Positions 45,742-54,553 of a stretch of DNA of 64,000 nt are shown here, one piece after another. Under the pieces are notes generated by a model that saw only the letters and a list, made by a program, of their open reading frames with translations, did no database searches and was not told the origin of the DNA. Position 1 is the first letter of the stretch; each line of letters begins with the position of its first letter. The position numbers were made by a program, and so were the translations under genes. Source of the stretch: an uncultured Lachnospiraceae bacterium (lineage in GTDB: Bacteria > Bacillota > Clostridia > Lachnospirales > Lachnospiraceae); contig CANQEL010000012.1 in assembly GCA_947594855.1 (NCBI GenBank), positions 1 to 64,000 on the forward strand, read 5' to 3'.

Positions 45742-46949
45742 AATTTTCCTCCGATATTAATTCCTGCACAGGCTCCTGAAGCAAATGCAAAATGCAGGTT
45801 ATAACCGCCGCAGTTTCCGTCTATATCAAGCAGTTCCCCCGTTATATATAAACCACTGCATATAAACGATTCCATAGTATCATTATTAATTGTATTAGTA
45901 TATACTCCGCCTGCCGTAACCTGAGCCTTGTCAAACGGCATAACAGATTCTATATTAAGCCTGAGATTTTTAATAATACGGCAGATGTTTTTAAGGTTAT
46001 TTTTTTCATTACCGTATTGGCTGCATATTGCTTTGGAAAGTTTATACGGCAAAATGCTGTTTACGATATCCGCCGGTGTCTTGTACGGATTTTTAATATG
46101 TATTTCTTTTAGTATTCTGTATAATTCATCAAATGTATATTCATAAGCCAGGTCAATATACACATATGGACTTTTCCTTTCATCAGATAATTGCGCCGCA
46201 TACCTGCTTATCTGAAAGACCGGTATACCGGATATTCCATAATCCGTAAATTGGATTTCACCATAAATTTCTTTTATAAAACCATTGCAATCATATAACT
46301 TTATATTTCCTTTTGCGCGTACCCCACTGCACGATTTGAATGAAATGCCGTTCATTACCATGCCTGTAAGCGACGGATAAAGCCGGCTTACATCATGCCC
46401 CAGTTTTTCTGCAAGAATATATCCGCTACCGTCGGAGCCAAGTGAAGCATATGCCTGTCCTCCCGTAGATAATACCACATATTCTGCAATATAATTTCCC
46501 TTATCAGTATTTATTATGTAATGTCCGTTTTCTTTTTTTATACCGGCTGCATGTACTGACAGTTCAATATTTACGTTAAGTTCTTTAAGCTTTGATAACA
46601 ATGAATTAACTACCGAGGATGCCTGTAGTGACCGCGGATAATAATAACCGTTAATCTGCGTATGTATTATGCCTATATCCGACATAAATCCAAGAAGCCA
46701 TTCCCTGTCGTATCTGTCAATAAGATTATAGGCAAACTCAGGCATTTCACCTCTGAAACTTTCATAATCAATCACATCATTTGCAAAATTGCATCTTCCG
46801 TTTCCTGTTGCAAGAAGTTTTTTGCCTGGTGAACTTTTGTGCTCAAGTATATATATTTTAGGTTTGTTTTTTGATTGGATTGCAATATGGTAAGCAGCCG
46901 CCATTCCCGATGCGCCTGCTCCCACTATAACAACGTCTGCCTGTTTCAT
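45738..46949 (-). CDS. HI0933-family flavoprotein
   Basis: A 403-residue FAD protein of the HI0933/BaiN group. FAD site: VVIVGAGASGMAAAYHIA; then KKLLATGNGRCNFAN and TAGGVYTNTI are family motifs, and GGYNLHFAFASGACAG closes the FAD site. The ATG at 46949 has GGAGG six bases before it, after the stop of the BofC-like gene. It forms an operon with the COG2509 flavoprotein. BaiN-type activity on bile acids is known for a relative but cannot be inferred here. Confidence 0.88.
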   Translation of the reverse strand: MKQADVVIVGAGASGMAAAYHIAIQSKNKPKIYILEHKSSPGKKLLATGNGRCNFANDVIDYESFRGEMPEFAYNLIDRYDREWLLGFMSDIGIIHTQINGYYYPRSLQASSVVNSLLSKLKELNVNIELSVHAAGIKKENGHYIINTDKGNYIAEYVVLSTGGQAYASLGSDGSGYILAEKLGHDVSRLYPSLTGMVMNGISFKSCSGVRAKGNIKLYDCNGFIKEIYGEIQFTDYGISGIPVFQISRYAAQLSDERKSPYVYIDLAYEYTFDELYRILKEIHIKNPYKTPADIVNSILPYKLSKAICSQYGNEKNNLKNICRIIKNLRLNIESVMPFDKAQVTAGGVYTNTINNDTMESFICSGLYITGELLDIDGNCGGYNLHFAFASGACAGINIGGKL

Positions 46950-46962
46950 GTTTTCCTCCAAA

Positions 46963-47598
46963 TCAGCTGGAATAACTTTCAAGAAGAGAATATAATTCTT
47001 CTTCGTCGGCTACAAAATAGCCTGTTTTTATTCTTACCTGCTCTTCTTCGCTAAGATCTGCGGTCATGATTCCGGTATACTCATATACTGTAGATTTATC
47101 GCTGTAATATACAACTACTTCTCCATTTATGTCACAGAGATAAAATTCATTATTATTCCAATCTGACGCATAAGTTTTTCTTAGTGTAAGCGAATCGTCT
47201 GTAAACTCAATTATCTCATATGATATAAGCCCGTCAAGATATTCTCTTATAGGCAAATCATCCATATAATTATTAAGATACTCCTGAAGTTCATCTTTAT
47301 CAAGAGTAATAAATTCAGATGGCATCTGATATTCCTGCTCGGACAGATGTTCGGCTTTATCTGAATTGACATAATATGTCTGAAGCACATATTTCATATT
47401 ACTGTTAATAACGGGCTTTGACATCTCCTGTTTTGTTTCTGCTTTTGCAACAGGTTCTGAGGTATACACTGATGCAAGGCCTGAGTTATCCGTGCCGCCT
47501 GTATTGTTTTTCTTTGCCAGGACTACAAGAATCATTATTATTATAAATGTTATAATTACTGCTGAGCTGCTTATAAGAATGAAAGGTTTTCTATTCAC
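46963..47598 (-). CDS. BofC-like membrane-anchored protein
   Basis: A 211-residue protein with one N-terminal membrane helix and an outside domain. The C-terminal 75 residues (NEFYLCDINGEVVVYYSDKS, then LSEEEQVRIKTGYFVADEEE) match the pattern of BofC C-terminal domains. BofC in Bacillus subtilis checks the sigma-K activation pathway in the forespore; many Clostridia have BofC-like proteins of unknown role. GTG start with GAGGTG. It is between the MutS-like ATPase and the HI0933 protein. Identity is from pattern memory, moderately sure. Confidence 0.6.
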   Translation of the reverse strand: MNRKPFILISSSAVIITFIIIMILVVLAKKNNTGGTDNSGLASVYTSEPVAKAETKQEMSKPVINSNMKYVLQTYYVNSDKAEHLSEQEYQMPSEFITLDKDELQEYLNNYMDDLPIREYLDGLISYEIIEFTDDSLTLRKTYASDWNNNEFYLCDINGEVVVYYSDKSTVYEYTGIMTADLSEEEQVRIKTGYFVADEEELYSLLESYSS

Positions 47599-47663
47599 GA
47601 AAATACACCTCGTCTATATAAATTATCATTCTTATTATTGCCTTTATTTAGCATTTATATACA

Positions 47664-49340
47664 TTATAATATACTCCATGTACCTGTTTTTTCAAATGTA
47701 TCTGCCAGATTATAAGCTTCCTCTACTATGTCCTCGTCATATTGCATCATATTTAACAGGCGTATTGCATTACGCGTAACAGACGCACCCGGATGAAGTA
47801 CATAATCAAATATTATATTGTCATCTTCAATTCTTTCCTGAAAATGATAATTGGAATAGCTGTTTTTAAGTATATTAGTAAGCTCTGTATCATGCGTTGC
47901 TGCAAAGCAGAGTACATTTTTTGTGTTTAATTTATAAAGTATACGGCTTGACGCGGCTATTCTTTCAATGGTATTGGTTCCTCTTAATACTTCGTCAATA
48001 CAGCATAGTACAGGTATTTCACAGTCCGATGTCAGAATACGCTTTAATGATAATATTTCAACAATAAAATAGCTCTGGTTGTTAACAATATTATCGGCAA
48101 GCGCCATTGAAGTCATGATTTTAAAGCAGCATGCTTTATAACTTTGCGCATTTACCGTGGCTATTGTTTGCGCAAGTATTGCATTTATGGCAATTGATTT
48201 TAAAAACGTAGATTTGCCTGATGCATTGGAGCCGGTTACAAGAATACCGTTGTCTGCGCATATGCTGTTATATACAGGCTCGCTAAGAAACGGGTGGTAT
48301 ATATCGGTAACTTCCATATATTTATGGCTTCTGTCGTCTGTAATTTCAGGAATACATATTCCTGAATCTTTTTTCATTTCCCTATAGGAAGCTGTAGCAA
48401 TCATTGCATCAAGATATCCTATAATATTATGAATTTCCAATATAATATCTTTTTTTTCAATTACGGAATCAAGCATATTATTGAACTTTATCAGGTCAAT
48501 ATGTGTTATCATCCTCACATAGTCAAAAAATATGTCTAAAAGATTACCGCCATTTCCGGAAAGTACAATTCCCGAAAATCTGCGAAATGATGCAAGTTCT
48601 TTATAATATTTTTTTAGATTTGAAATTTCTTTATTTATTATGTCGATATCAAGACCGGTAATTTTGTCTGCTATATATAACATCCTAAGAATATAACCGA
48701 AAGTTGTATAATACATACTTATTTCTGATTTTCTTTTATAATATGAAATTATCGAAAAAATCACATTTAGTATAATAAGCGGAACAAAAAACTGAATATA
48801 AAAGAAAGCACCGGCAATACCGATAATCCAGAATATGTTTATAAGATAATGTATGGTATTCGTTTCTTTCTTTATATTTGAAATATGAGAAAAAATTTCA
48901 AAGAAAGATTTTTTGTCATTTTTTCCTATTTTGCAAAGACATTTTGAAATACTGTTTCTGTCAGAGACATTATTATAAAAATAATCTATAAGTTTATTTC
49001 TGTATTCAATCTCCGGCACATCATACAGAGGTTTTCTGAGTATTTTATATAATACCTCTTCTCCCATTGCAGATTCGGTATGGTTAAGCAGCATAAATAT
49101 CCCGTCCATGTCAAGATCATTCCATGTAATATCGTCTATATCGCAATCTTCTGCCATGGAATCATAATATTTTCTTATAGATTCCATTTTACCGGGAACA
49201 TATTCTGTATCAGGATGCTTCCCCCATTGCAGTGCGAGTCTTCTTTCAATATTCTTTTTTTCAGTTATATTGTCATATATTGCCTTGATAATCACTCCTG
49301 CCAAAAAGACAGGTATTATTAGCAAAAAACGGATGTCCAT
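47664..49340 (-). CDS. MutS-like ATPase with N-terminal membrane segment
   Basis: A 558-residue protein. The C-terminal half is a MutS ATPase: Walker A TGSNASGKSTFLKSI and Walker B PVLCCIDEVLRGTNT are clear. The N-terminus has a hydrophobic helix (FLLIIPVFLAGVIIKAIY), and two further hydrophobic segments lie near residues 170-205. No mismatch-recognition domain and no Smr domain, so it is neither MutS1 nor MutS2. Such membrane-linked MutS-like proteins occur in Clostridia and Bacteroidetes and are uncharacterised. ATG at 49340 or GTG at 49355 are both possible. Confidence 0.82.
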   Translation of the reverse strand: MDIRFLLIIPVFLAGVIIKAIYDNITEKKNIERRLALQWGKHPDTEYVPGKMESIRKYYDSMAEDCDIDDITWNDLDMDGIFMLLNHTESAMGEEVLYKILRKPLYDVPEIEYRNKLIDYFYNNVSDRNSISKCLCKIGKNDKKSFFEIFSHISNIKKETNTIHYLINIFWIIGIAGAFFYIQFFVPLIILNVIFSIISYYKRKSEISMYYTTFGYILRMLYIADKITGLDIDIINKEISNLKKYYKELASFRRFSGIVLSGNGGNLLDIFFDYVRMITHIDLIKFNNMLDSVIEKKDIILEIHNIIGYLDAMIATASYREMKKDSGICIPEITDDRSHKYMEVTDIYHPFLSEPVYNSICADNGILVTGSNASGKSTFLKSIAINAILAQTIATVNAQSYKACCFKIMTSMALADNIVNNQSYFIVEILSLKRILTSDCEIPVLCCIDEVLRGTNTIERIAASSRILYKLNTKNVLCFAATHDTELTNILKNSYSNYHFQERIEDDNIIFDYVLHPGASVTRNAIRLLNMMQYDEDIVEEAYNLADTFEKTGTWSIL

Positions 49341-49390
49341 CTGTAAAATTCCCACTTTCTTTCTGATAATCTTCCTAAATAATTATAATA

Positions 49391-49420
49391 CAGGCGGCTG
49401 CATGATATTGCAACCGCCTG
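49391..49420 (-). terminator. Terminator after the NlpC/P60 gene
   Basis: A 12-bp stem CAGGCGGCTGCA/TGCAACCGCCTG with one G-T pair and a six-base loop, followed on the minus strand by an AT-rich tail. It lies 33 bases after the stop of the NlpC/P60 gene. Confidence 0.78.
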
Positions 49421-49452
49421 TTAAACATAATAATATTTTTAATAAATTATTG

Positions 49453-50706
49453 TTAATCATTGACAACTCTTCCGATTTTTACCGGCTGGCGGTAATATGC
49501 ATTGGAAATCTTAATACCTGAACTTGGATTACTTGCATGTATAATCATTCCACTGCCAATATATATGGCAACATGGCTTACATGTCCGCCGCTTCCGTAG
49601 AAGAACAAATCTCCGGGTTTAACGTCCGAGCTGCTTACCGACCTTGTTGCTGCAGCCTGGCTTCCCGATGTTCTTGGAAGGCCATAGCCAAAATGTCCGA
49701 ATACTCCCATTGTAAATCCTGAACAATCTGTTCCGTTAGTAAGGCTTGTACCACCATAAACATATCTGTTGCCAAGGAACTGTTTTGCATATTCAACGAT
49801 AGAGGCTCTTCCTGAAGAAACTCCACTGGAACCATCTGTAGCCAAATCGCCTATTTTAACAGCCCTGTTAAGTTTATACGATATATCAACATATTCTTTT
49901 GCAACAAATGCATAATCATTATCTACGGAAATACATACCCAGTTTGATAAATCTCCTATCATAGCCTGATAGTCAATTCCCTTAAGCTGTTTTTTCTTTA
50001 TATGTTTTGAAATAAATTTCTCAAGCCACTGTTCATTAATCTTTTCACGGCATACTTCAAAGTCCTCGTCTTTTGAAAGCACACTGTATATTGATGAATC
50101 TGTTGAAGGAAGAGCACGTACCCTGAGCGCTCCGGTCTTTACGGTTGCAACTTTTTTGCCGACCTTTACTGCAAGTTCTTCTGCCTTTTCATCCTTTACA
50201 AGATATTCTGATTTGACATAACCTTTAACTTTTCCGGAAACAATCTTTGCCCAGCCCTTTTTTACATTATATATATGACATCCTGCATTTTTGGTAAGTT
50301 TGCCTACAGTCTTACTTTTTATACTTGCTTTTGCCCTTACATTAAGATAAGTATCTACTTTGGCAATACCAAGTCTGTCATAATTAAGATTGAGCTTGAC
50401 ATGCTCTTCTTTTTCCTCGGCTTCAATTTCTTCTTCAAGTATTTCGGAAGGCGGCGCTACAGCTTCTGCCTCTTCAGCCGGTACCGTATTTGCCACGGGA
50501 GCCGGGGTATTATTTACAGTAATTGCCGAAGCAACTCCTGTCTCAACATCTGCTATTATAAACCTGTCTGTAGATATATTAAGACCTGCCATTGGTTCTT
50601 CGGTAGAAACAATGCTTGCGCTTACGGATGAAAGCCCGAATGAAAGCACGATTGCGCCGGCAAGACCAAATATTGCAGCTCTTTTAATTCCTAAAGATTT
50701 TTTCAT
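49453..50706 (-). CDS. Secreted NlpC/P60 endopeptidase with SH3 domains
   Basis: A 417-residue exported peptidoglycan hydrolase. A signal peptide (KRAAIFGLAGAIVLSFGLSS) is followed by an acidic Glu-rich linker, two bacterial SH3-type domains at about 120-290, then the NlpC/P60 domain. The catalytic Cys is in GTDCSGF, with His in GHVSHVAIY and a polar residue in IHASNP. It probably cuts stem peptides in the wall. The ATG at 50706 is five bases after GGAGG. The promoter region has two WalR boxes, so control by the WalRK wall-stress system is likely. Confidence 0.92.
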   Translation of the reverse strand: MKKSLGIKRAAIFGLAGAIVLSFGLSSVSASIVSTEEPMAGLNISTDRFIIADVETGVASAITVNNTPAPVANTVPAEEAEAVAPPSEILEEEIEAEEKEEHVKLNLNYDRLGIAKVDTYLNVRAKASIKSKTVGKLTKNAGCHIYNVKKGWAKIVSGKVKGYVKSEYLVKDEKAEELAVKVGKKVATVKTGALRVRALPSTDSSIYSVLSKDEDFEVCREKINEQWLEKFISKHIKKKQLKGIDYQAMIGDLSNWVCISVDNDYAFVAKEYVDISYKLNRAVKIGDLATDGSSGVSSGRASIVEYAKQFLGNRYVYGGTSLTNGTDCSGFTMGVFGHFGYGLPRTSGSQAAATRSVSSSDVKPGDLFFYGSGGHVSHVAIYIGSGMIIHASNPSSGIKISNAYYRQPVKIGRVVND

Positions 50707-50720
50707 GATTTCCTCCAACT

Positions 50721-50737
50721 GTTACAAAATTGTTACA
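50721..50737 (-). promoter_or_regulatory. WalR box 1 (downstream of the promoter)
   Basis: TGTAAC-N5-TGTAAC on the gene's strand, matching the WalR/YycF consensus TGTWAH-N5-TGTWAH. It covers about +7 to +23 of the predicted transcript, a place where bound WalR would block transcription. It is part of a 21-base block repeated at 50787-50807. Confidence 0.75.
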
Positions 50738-50749
50738 AAACTATAGTTA

Positions 50750-50778
50750 AGTATAGCAACATAACATAGATTTGTCAA
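50750..50778 (-). promoter_or_regulatory. Promoter of the NlpC/P60 gene
   Basis: On the minus strand TTGACA (50773-50778) and TATACT (50750-50755), spaced 17 bases. Predicted start near 50743. Confidence 0.87.
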
Positions 50779-50785
50779 CACAATA

Positions 50786-50802
50786 ATTACAAAATTGTTA
50801 CA
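50786..50802 (-). promoter_or_regulatory. WalR box 2 (upstream of the -35 element)
   Basis: TGTAAC-N5-TGTAAT on the gene's strand, a full match to the WalR consensus, seven bases before the -35. This position suits activation. Confidence 0.75.
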
Positions 50803-50850
50803 AAACTTTGTTTTACATGCTACACAGTTGGAAAATCCGGGTTTTAATTA

Positions 50851-52326
50851 TTAAATTATAATGCAGATAAGCCCTCCGTTACTGTCATTTATTACTTTCT
50901 GTATTGTATCCTGAAGTTTAAGCTGGCTGTCGTCAGAAAGTTTATTTATTTTTCCTTTTATTCCCTCTTCCACAAGCTGTCTTATTGTTTTTCCAAAAAT
51001 ATTGGTATCCCATATTCCATCAGGATTATCCTCTTCGTTTTCATTAATATATTTTATAAGATCTTCTGCCTGTTCTTTTGTTCCTACTATAGGAGCTATT
51101 TCAGTTTCGATATTTGCTTTTATCATATGTATTGAAGGTGATACCGCGCGTATTTTGACGCCGTACTTATTTCCGTGTTTTATTATTTCAGGCTCTTCTA
51201 TATTTATGTCGTCAACGTTGGGCTCTACAACTCCATATCCTGTCATTGCAACACGTTCATAGGCGCTTCCGAGCGTATTTAAATCGTTTTTCTTGCCTGC
51301 AAGTTCCCTAAGCGTACTTATCAGCTTATATTCACTATCTATATCTATTCCTACAAGTTCACTTATAATCTGGTAATAATAGCTGTCGTCAAAATCTATG
51401 TTTATCTGTGCAGTTCCGTCTTCAGGACTGTATTTTACGGTATTGAATGAATTTATATAATCACTGTCAATGGTAAATTCCTTATTTTCAAAGTCCCGTA
51501 AAACATTTATGTTTTCCAGGTTATTACGCACATTCTGTATAAGATTCTGTTTTAATGCATGTTCTACAGGCAGCATTTCTACCCATTTGGGAACGATGAA
51601 ATCTACCCTGCTTACAGGAAATTCCATTAATATGCTATACATTATTTTAGTAATGTCATCTTTTTTTAGCTGGTCGCAGTTTACCGGAATTACCGATACA
51701 TTATTTTCATTCATAATATTTTCTGCAAGTACTTTTGTTTCCTCTGAATATGGTTTTGAACTGTTTAACAATACCACAAACGGCTTTCCTATCGCTTTAA
51801 GTTCGTTTATTGTCCTGTTCTCTGCTTCAATATAATTTTCTCTTGACAGTTCGCCGAAACTGCCATCTGTTGTTATTACTATTCCTATGGTGGAATGATC
51901 ATTAATTACCTTTTGCGTTCCTATTTCAGCCGCCTGTGAAAACGGTATGCTTTCCTCTGACCATGGAGTATTTACCATTCTTTCATGTTCATTCTCTATG
52001 TGCCCTTTAGCTCCGTCTACCATAAATCCTACACAGTCAATAAGCCTTACTTTCAATTCGCAGTCGTCATTAATCTTTACAAGTGCCGCTTCTTTTGGAA
52101 TAAATTTTGGCTCTGTAGTCATAATTGTTTTTCCGGCAGCAGACTGCGGAAGTTCGTCTATTGCCATTTTACTCATATTGGCGTCATTCATTCCCGGAAT
52201 CACAAGAAGCTCCATAAATCTTTTGATAAAAGTTGACTTTCCTGTTCTGACCGGCCCTACGACGCCTATGTATATATCCCCGTTTGTTCTTGCCTGAATA
52301 TCCTTATATACGTGAAAATTATCCAT
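50851..52326 (-). CDS. spoIVA: Stage IV sporulation protein A, coat basement ATPase
   Basis: A 491-residue ATPase that polymerises on the forespore surface as the base of the spore coat. The Walker A motif VVGPVRTGKSTFIKRFM is at about 22-38, and RLIDCVGFMVDGAKGH contains the switch/Walker B region, as in known SpoIVA. The C-terminal 60 residues end with GGLICIII, typical of the family. GAAAGGAG precedes the ATG, and a sigma-E-type promoter lies at 52358-52386. Confidence 0.98.
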   Translation of the reverse strand: MDNFHVYKDIQARTNGDIYIGVVGPVRTGKSTFIKRFMELLVIPGMNDANMSKMAIDELPQSAAGKTIMTTEPKFIPKEAALVKINDDCELKVRLIDCVGFMVDGAKGHIENEHERMVNTPWSEESIPFSQAAEIGTQKVINDHSTIGIVITTDGSFGELSRENYIEAENRTINELKAIGKPFVVLLNSSKPYSEETKVLAENIMNENNVSVIPVNCDQLKKDDITKIMYSILMEFPVSRVDFIVPKWVEMLPVEHALKQNLIQNVRNNLENINVLRDFENKEFTIDSDYINSFNTVKYSPEDGTAQINIDFDDSYYYQIISELVGIDIDSEYKLISTLRELAGKKNDLNTLGSAYERVAMTGYGVVEPNVDDINIEEPEIIKHGNKYGVKIRAVSPSIHMIKANIETEIAPIVGTKEQAEDLIKYINENEEDNPDGIWDTNIFGKTIRQLVEEGIKGKINKLSDDSQLKLQDTIQKVINDSNGGLICIII

Positions 52327-52357
52327 ATATCCTGCTCCTTTCGGTTACACTTATACA

Positions 52358-52386
52358 TATATATGATACATATGCCGCCAATATTC
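52358..52386 (-). promoter_or_regulatory. Sigma-E-type promoter of spoIVA
   Basis: On the minus strand GAATATT (52380-52386) fully matches the sigma-E -35 consensus KMATATT, and CATATATA (52358-52365) matches CATACAHT at six of eight positions, with a 14-base spacer. spoIVA is sigma-E controlled in Bacillus. Confidence 0.8.
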
Positions 52387-52388
52387 AG

Positions 52389-52417
52389 AAATAATTACCG
52401 AAATGCATACATACAAT
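52389..52417 (+). promoter_or_regulatory. Sigma-E-like promoter of the Big2-like gene
   Basis: CATACAAT (52410-52417) is a perfect sigma-E -10; AAATAAT (52389-52395) matches the -35 KMATATT at five of seven, with a 14-base spacer. It starts two bases from the spoIVA promoter on the other strand. Confidence 0.6.
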
Positions 52418-52449
52418 TTCTGATATATAATATATTATGAGGGATGTCG

Positions 52450-52779
52450 TTGAAAAAGATTATCATTATTATATTTGTTGTTGTAGCCGTCTATCTGTAT
52501 AAGTATGTTTATTTTGAACATTCGTTTATGATTGACAGATTCCACCTATTTTCCGTGAACCGTAAAAAAATAATACTGACTCCGGGAGATTCTTTTCATA
52601 TTAAGGTCCACGACATAAATGTACGCTGTTCATTCAGAAGCAGCAATATACGGGTTGCCGTTGTGGACCTTAACGGCAATGTACACGCCATATCACCAGG
52701 CCGTGCGATAATATATGTAAATATAAAAGGGCATAAAAACCTTAAATGTTATGTAAAAGTAAAGAAAAGGACAACTTAG
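52450..52779 (+). CDS. Small membrane-anchored Big2-like protein
   Basis: A 109-residue protein. One N-terminal hydrophobic helix (KKIIIIIFVVVAVYLYKYVY) is followed by a single Big2 immunoglobulin-like domain (SSNIRVAVVDLNGNVHAISP is typical). The start is a TTG at 52450, seven bases after GAGG; an ATG six bases earlier is too close to the ribosome site. It is divergent from spoIVA, with a sigma-E-like promoter upstream, and precedes dacF by 63 bases. A sporulation-stage surface role is inferred. Confidence 0.7.
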   Translation: MKKIIIIIFVVVAVYLYKYVYFEHSFMIDRFHLFSVNRKKIILTPGDSFHIKVHDINVRCSFRSSNIRVAVVDLNGNVHAISPGRAIIYVNIKGHKNLKCYVKVKKRTT

Positions 52780-52842
52780 GTTATCATATTTTTGTGCTAT
52801 GCGTATTAAAATATATATAAATACATAATAAGGAGCATATAT

Positions 52843-54051
52843 ATGAAATATAAAATAACTGCTTTATTAATAAGCCTCTCCCTGTGTATAGGCGTGCTTT
52901 CCCCGGTATATGCAGATGCTGAAGGAACTGATTCTGATCCGTCTCTTGGCATTACTTCTACGGCTGCTGTAGTGCTTGAAGGCAAAACCGGTCAGATTCT
53001 GTATGAAAAAGATAAGGATAAGGAACTTATACCGGCGAGCATTACTAAAATAATGACTCTCCTGCTCATATTTGAGGCGTTGGAAAATGGTAAAATAACA
53101 CTTGACGATAAAGTATCAGTAAGCGAGTATGCCGCTTCAATGGGAGGCTCGCAGGTATATCTTGAACCTAATGAAACACAGACCGTAGATACAATGATTA
53201 AATGTATTTCCATATCAAGCGCCAATGACGCGGCTGTTGCAATGGCAGAATATATAGCAGGCTCTGAAAGCGCTTTTGTTGAAAAGATGAACCAGAAAGC
53301 TTCTGAGCTGGGTATGAACCATACACATTTCATGAACTGTAACGGCCTTGATGATAATATAGAATCAGGGCATTATTCAAGCGCATATGACGTTGCCCTT
53401 ATGTCCAGGGAACTTATAACAAAGTATCCCCAGATATCTAATTATTCCACAGTATGGATGGATAGTTTTACACATACTAATTCTAAAGGTGAACAAAGTG
53501 AATTCGGACTTACCAATACAAATAAACTTATACGTTCATATAACGGAATAACAGGTCTGAAAACCGGCTCTACTTCAAAGGCAAAATACTGCCTTTCTGC
53601 TACCGCAAGACGTGATAATCTTGATATTATTGCCGTAGTTATGGCAGCTCCTGACCATAAGACAAGATTCAGTGAAGCCGCATCCCTTCTTGATTATGGA
53701 TTTGGCAAATGCATATTATATAAGGACGAACATACGGATTTTGTGTGCGAACCTCTTAGCGTATCAGGAAGCCTTGTTAAAGAGATTGAATATGCACCCT
53801 CGGAAGCATTTTACTATACCTTTACAAATAATGAAGATACTTCTCTTGTGACAAGTGAGATAAAATTGAACGAAAATATGAAAGCTCCCGTAGCTGAAGG
53901 TGATGTGGTTGGTACAATAGAATATTCATATGGCGGACAGCCGATAGGAAATGTAAGCCTGATATCCAAAACAAACGCCCCAAAAGCCCGGTTTAAAGAC
54001 TATATTGGGACGCTTATTATAAATTACATTTCACTTAAATATTCTTCATAA
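52843..54051 (+). CDS. dacF: D-alanyl-D-alanine carboxypeptidase (DacF-type PBP)
   Basis: A 402-residue exported S11-family peptidase that trims the terminal D-Ala from wall peptides. After a signal peptide ([20 protein letters not shown]) come the three penicillin-binding motifs: S-x-x-K in PASITKIM, S-x-N in SSAND, and K-T-G in GLKTGS. A C-terminal beta-domain follows. AAGGAG precedes the ATG. Of DacA, DacB and DacF, DacF fits best by size and by neighbouring sporulation genes, but this is not certain. Its 3' end overlaps purE by 28 bases, tail to tail. Confidence 0.9.
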   Translation: MKYKITALLISLSLCIGVLSPVYADAEGTDSDPSLGITSTAAVVLEGKTGQILYEKDKDKELIPASITKIMTLLLIFEALENGKITLDDKVSVSEYAASMGGSQVYLEPNETQTVDTMIKCISISSANDAAVAMAEYIAGSESAFVEKMNQKASELGMNHTHFMNCNGLDDNIESGHYSSAYDVALMSRELITKYPQISNYSTVWMDSFTHTNSKGEQSEFGLTNTNKLIRSYNGITGLKTGSTSKAKYCLSATARRDNLDIIAVVMAAPDHKTRFSEAASLLDYGFGKCILYKDEHTDFVCEPLSVSGSLVKEIEYAPSEAFYYTFTNNEDTSLVTSEIKLNENMKAPVAEGDVVGTIEYSYGGQPIGNVSLISKTNAPKARFKDYIGTLIINYISLKYSS

Positions 54052-54536
54052 CCTATCTCTTCCAGTTTGTCTGATTTGTCTGATACGGCCTGTTTCATGC
54101 TTTCTTTATAATCTGAAAGTTTATCAAGCAGGTCACGGTCAGATATAGCAAGCATCTTTACTGCAAGAAGTCCGGCGTTTTTTGCGCCGTTAATTGCAAC
54201 TGTTGCTACAGGGATACCTGAAGGCATCTGTACTATTGAATATAAGGAATCTACTCCGCCAAGGGATTTGGTATGTATGGGTACTCCTATTACCGGAAGG
54301 TCAAATAATGCTGCGCACATTCCCGGAAGGTGTGCAGCTCCTCCTGCACCGGCAATAATTACTGATATGCCTCTTCGCGCTGCAGACTTGGCATACTCTA
54401 CAAATATATCCGGCATACGGTGAGCTGATATAATTTTCATCTCATATTCTATACCGAATTCTTCAAGAACTTTTGCCGCCTGGCTCATAATGCCAAGGTC
54501 TGAATCACTTCCCATTACTATACTTACTTTAGCCAT
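54024..54536 (-). CDS. purE: N5-carboxyaminoimidazole ribonucleotide mutase (PurE class I)
   Basis: A 170-residue mutase that moves carbon dioxide from N5 to C4 of carboxyaminoimidazole ribonucleotide in purine synthesis. Signature: [16 protein letters not shown] and [12 protein letters not shown]. No purK or other pur gene is beside it except by distance (the PurF-like paralogue lies 17 kb away). It follows the HD-M29 gene by 17 bases. Confidence 0.97.
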   Translation of the reverse strand: MAKVSIVMGSDSDLGIMSQAAKVLEEFGIEYEMKIISAHRMPDIFVEYAKSAARRGISVIIAGAGGAAHLPGMCAALFDLPVIGVPIHTKSLGGVDSLYSIVQMPSGIPVATVAINGAKNAGLLAVKMLAISDRDLLDKLSDYKESMKQAVSDKSDKLEEIGYEEYLSEM

Positions 54537-54553
54537 AATTATTCTCTTCTCCT

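Noticed and set aside
47664-49340. MutS2 or MutS1 mismatch-repair protein
   Set aside because: No Smr domain, no mismatch-recognition domain, and N-terminal membrane helices; only the ATPase part is shared.
54024-54536. PurR/PurBox or guanine riboswitch control of purE
   Set aside because: purE follows the HD-M29 gene by 17 bases and no such element is visible in the region.
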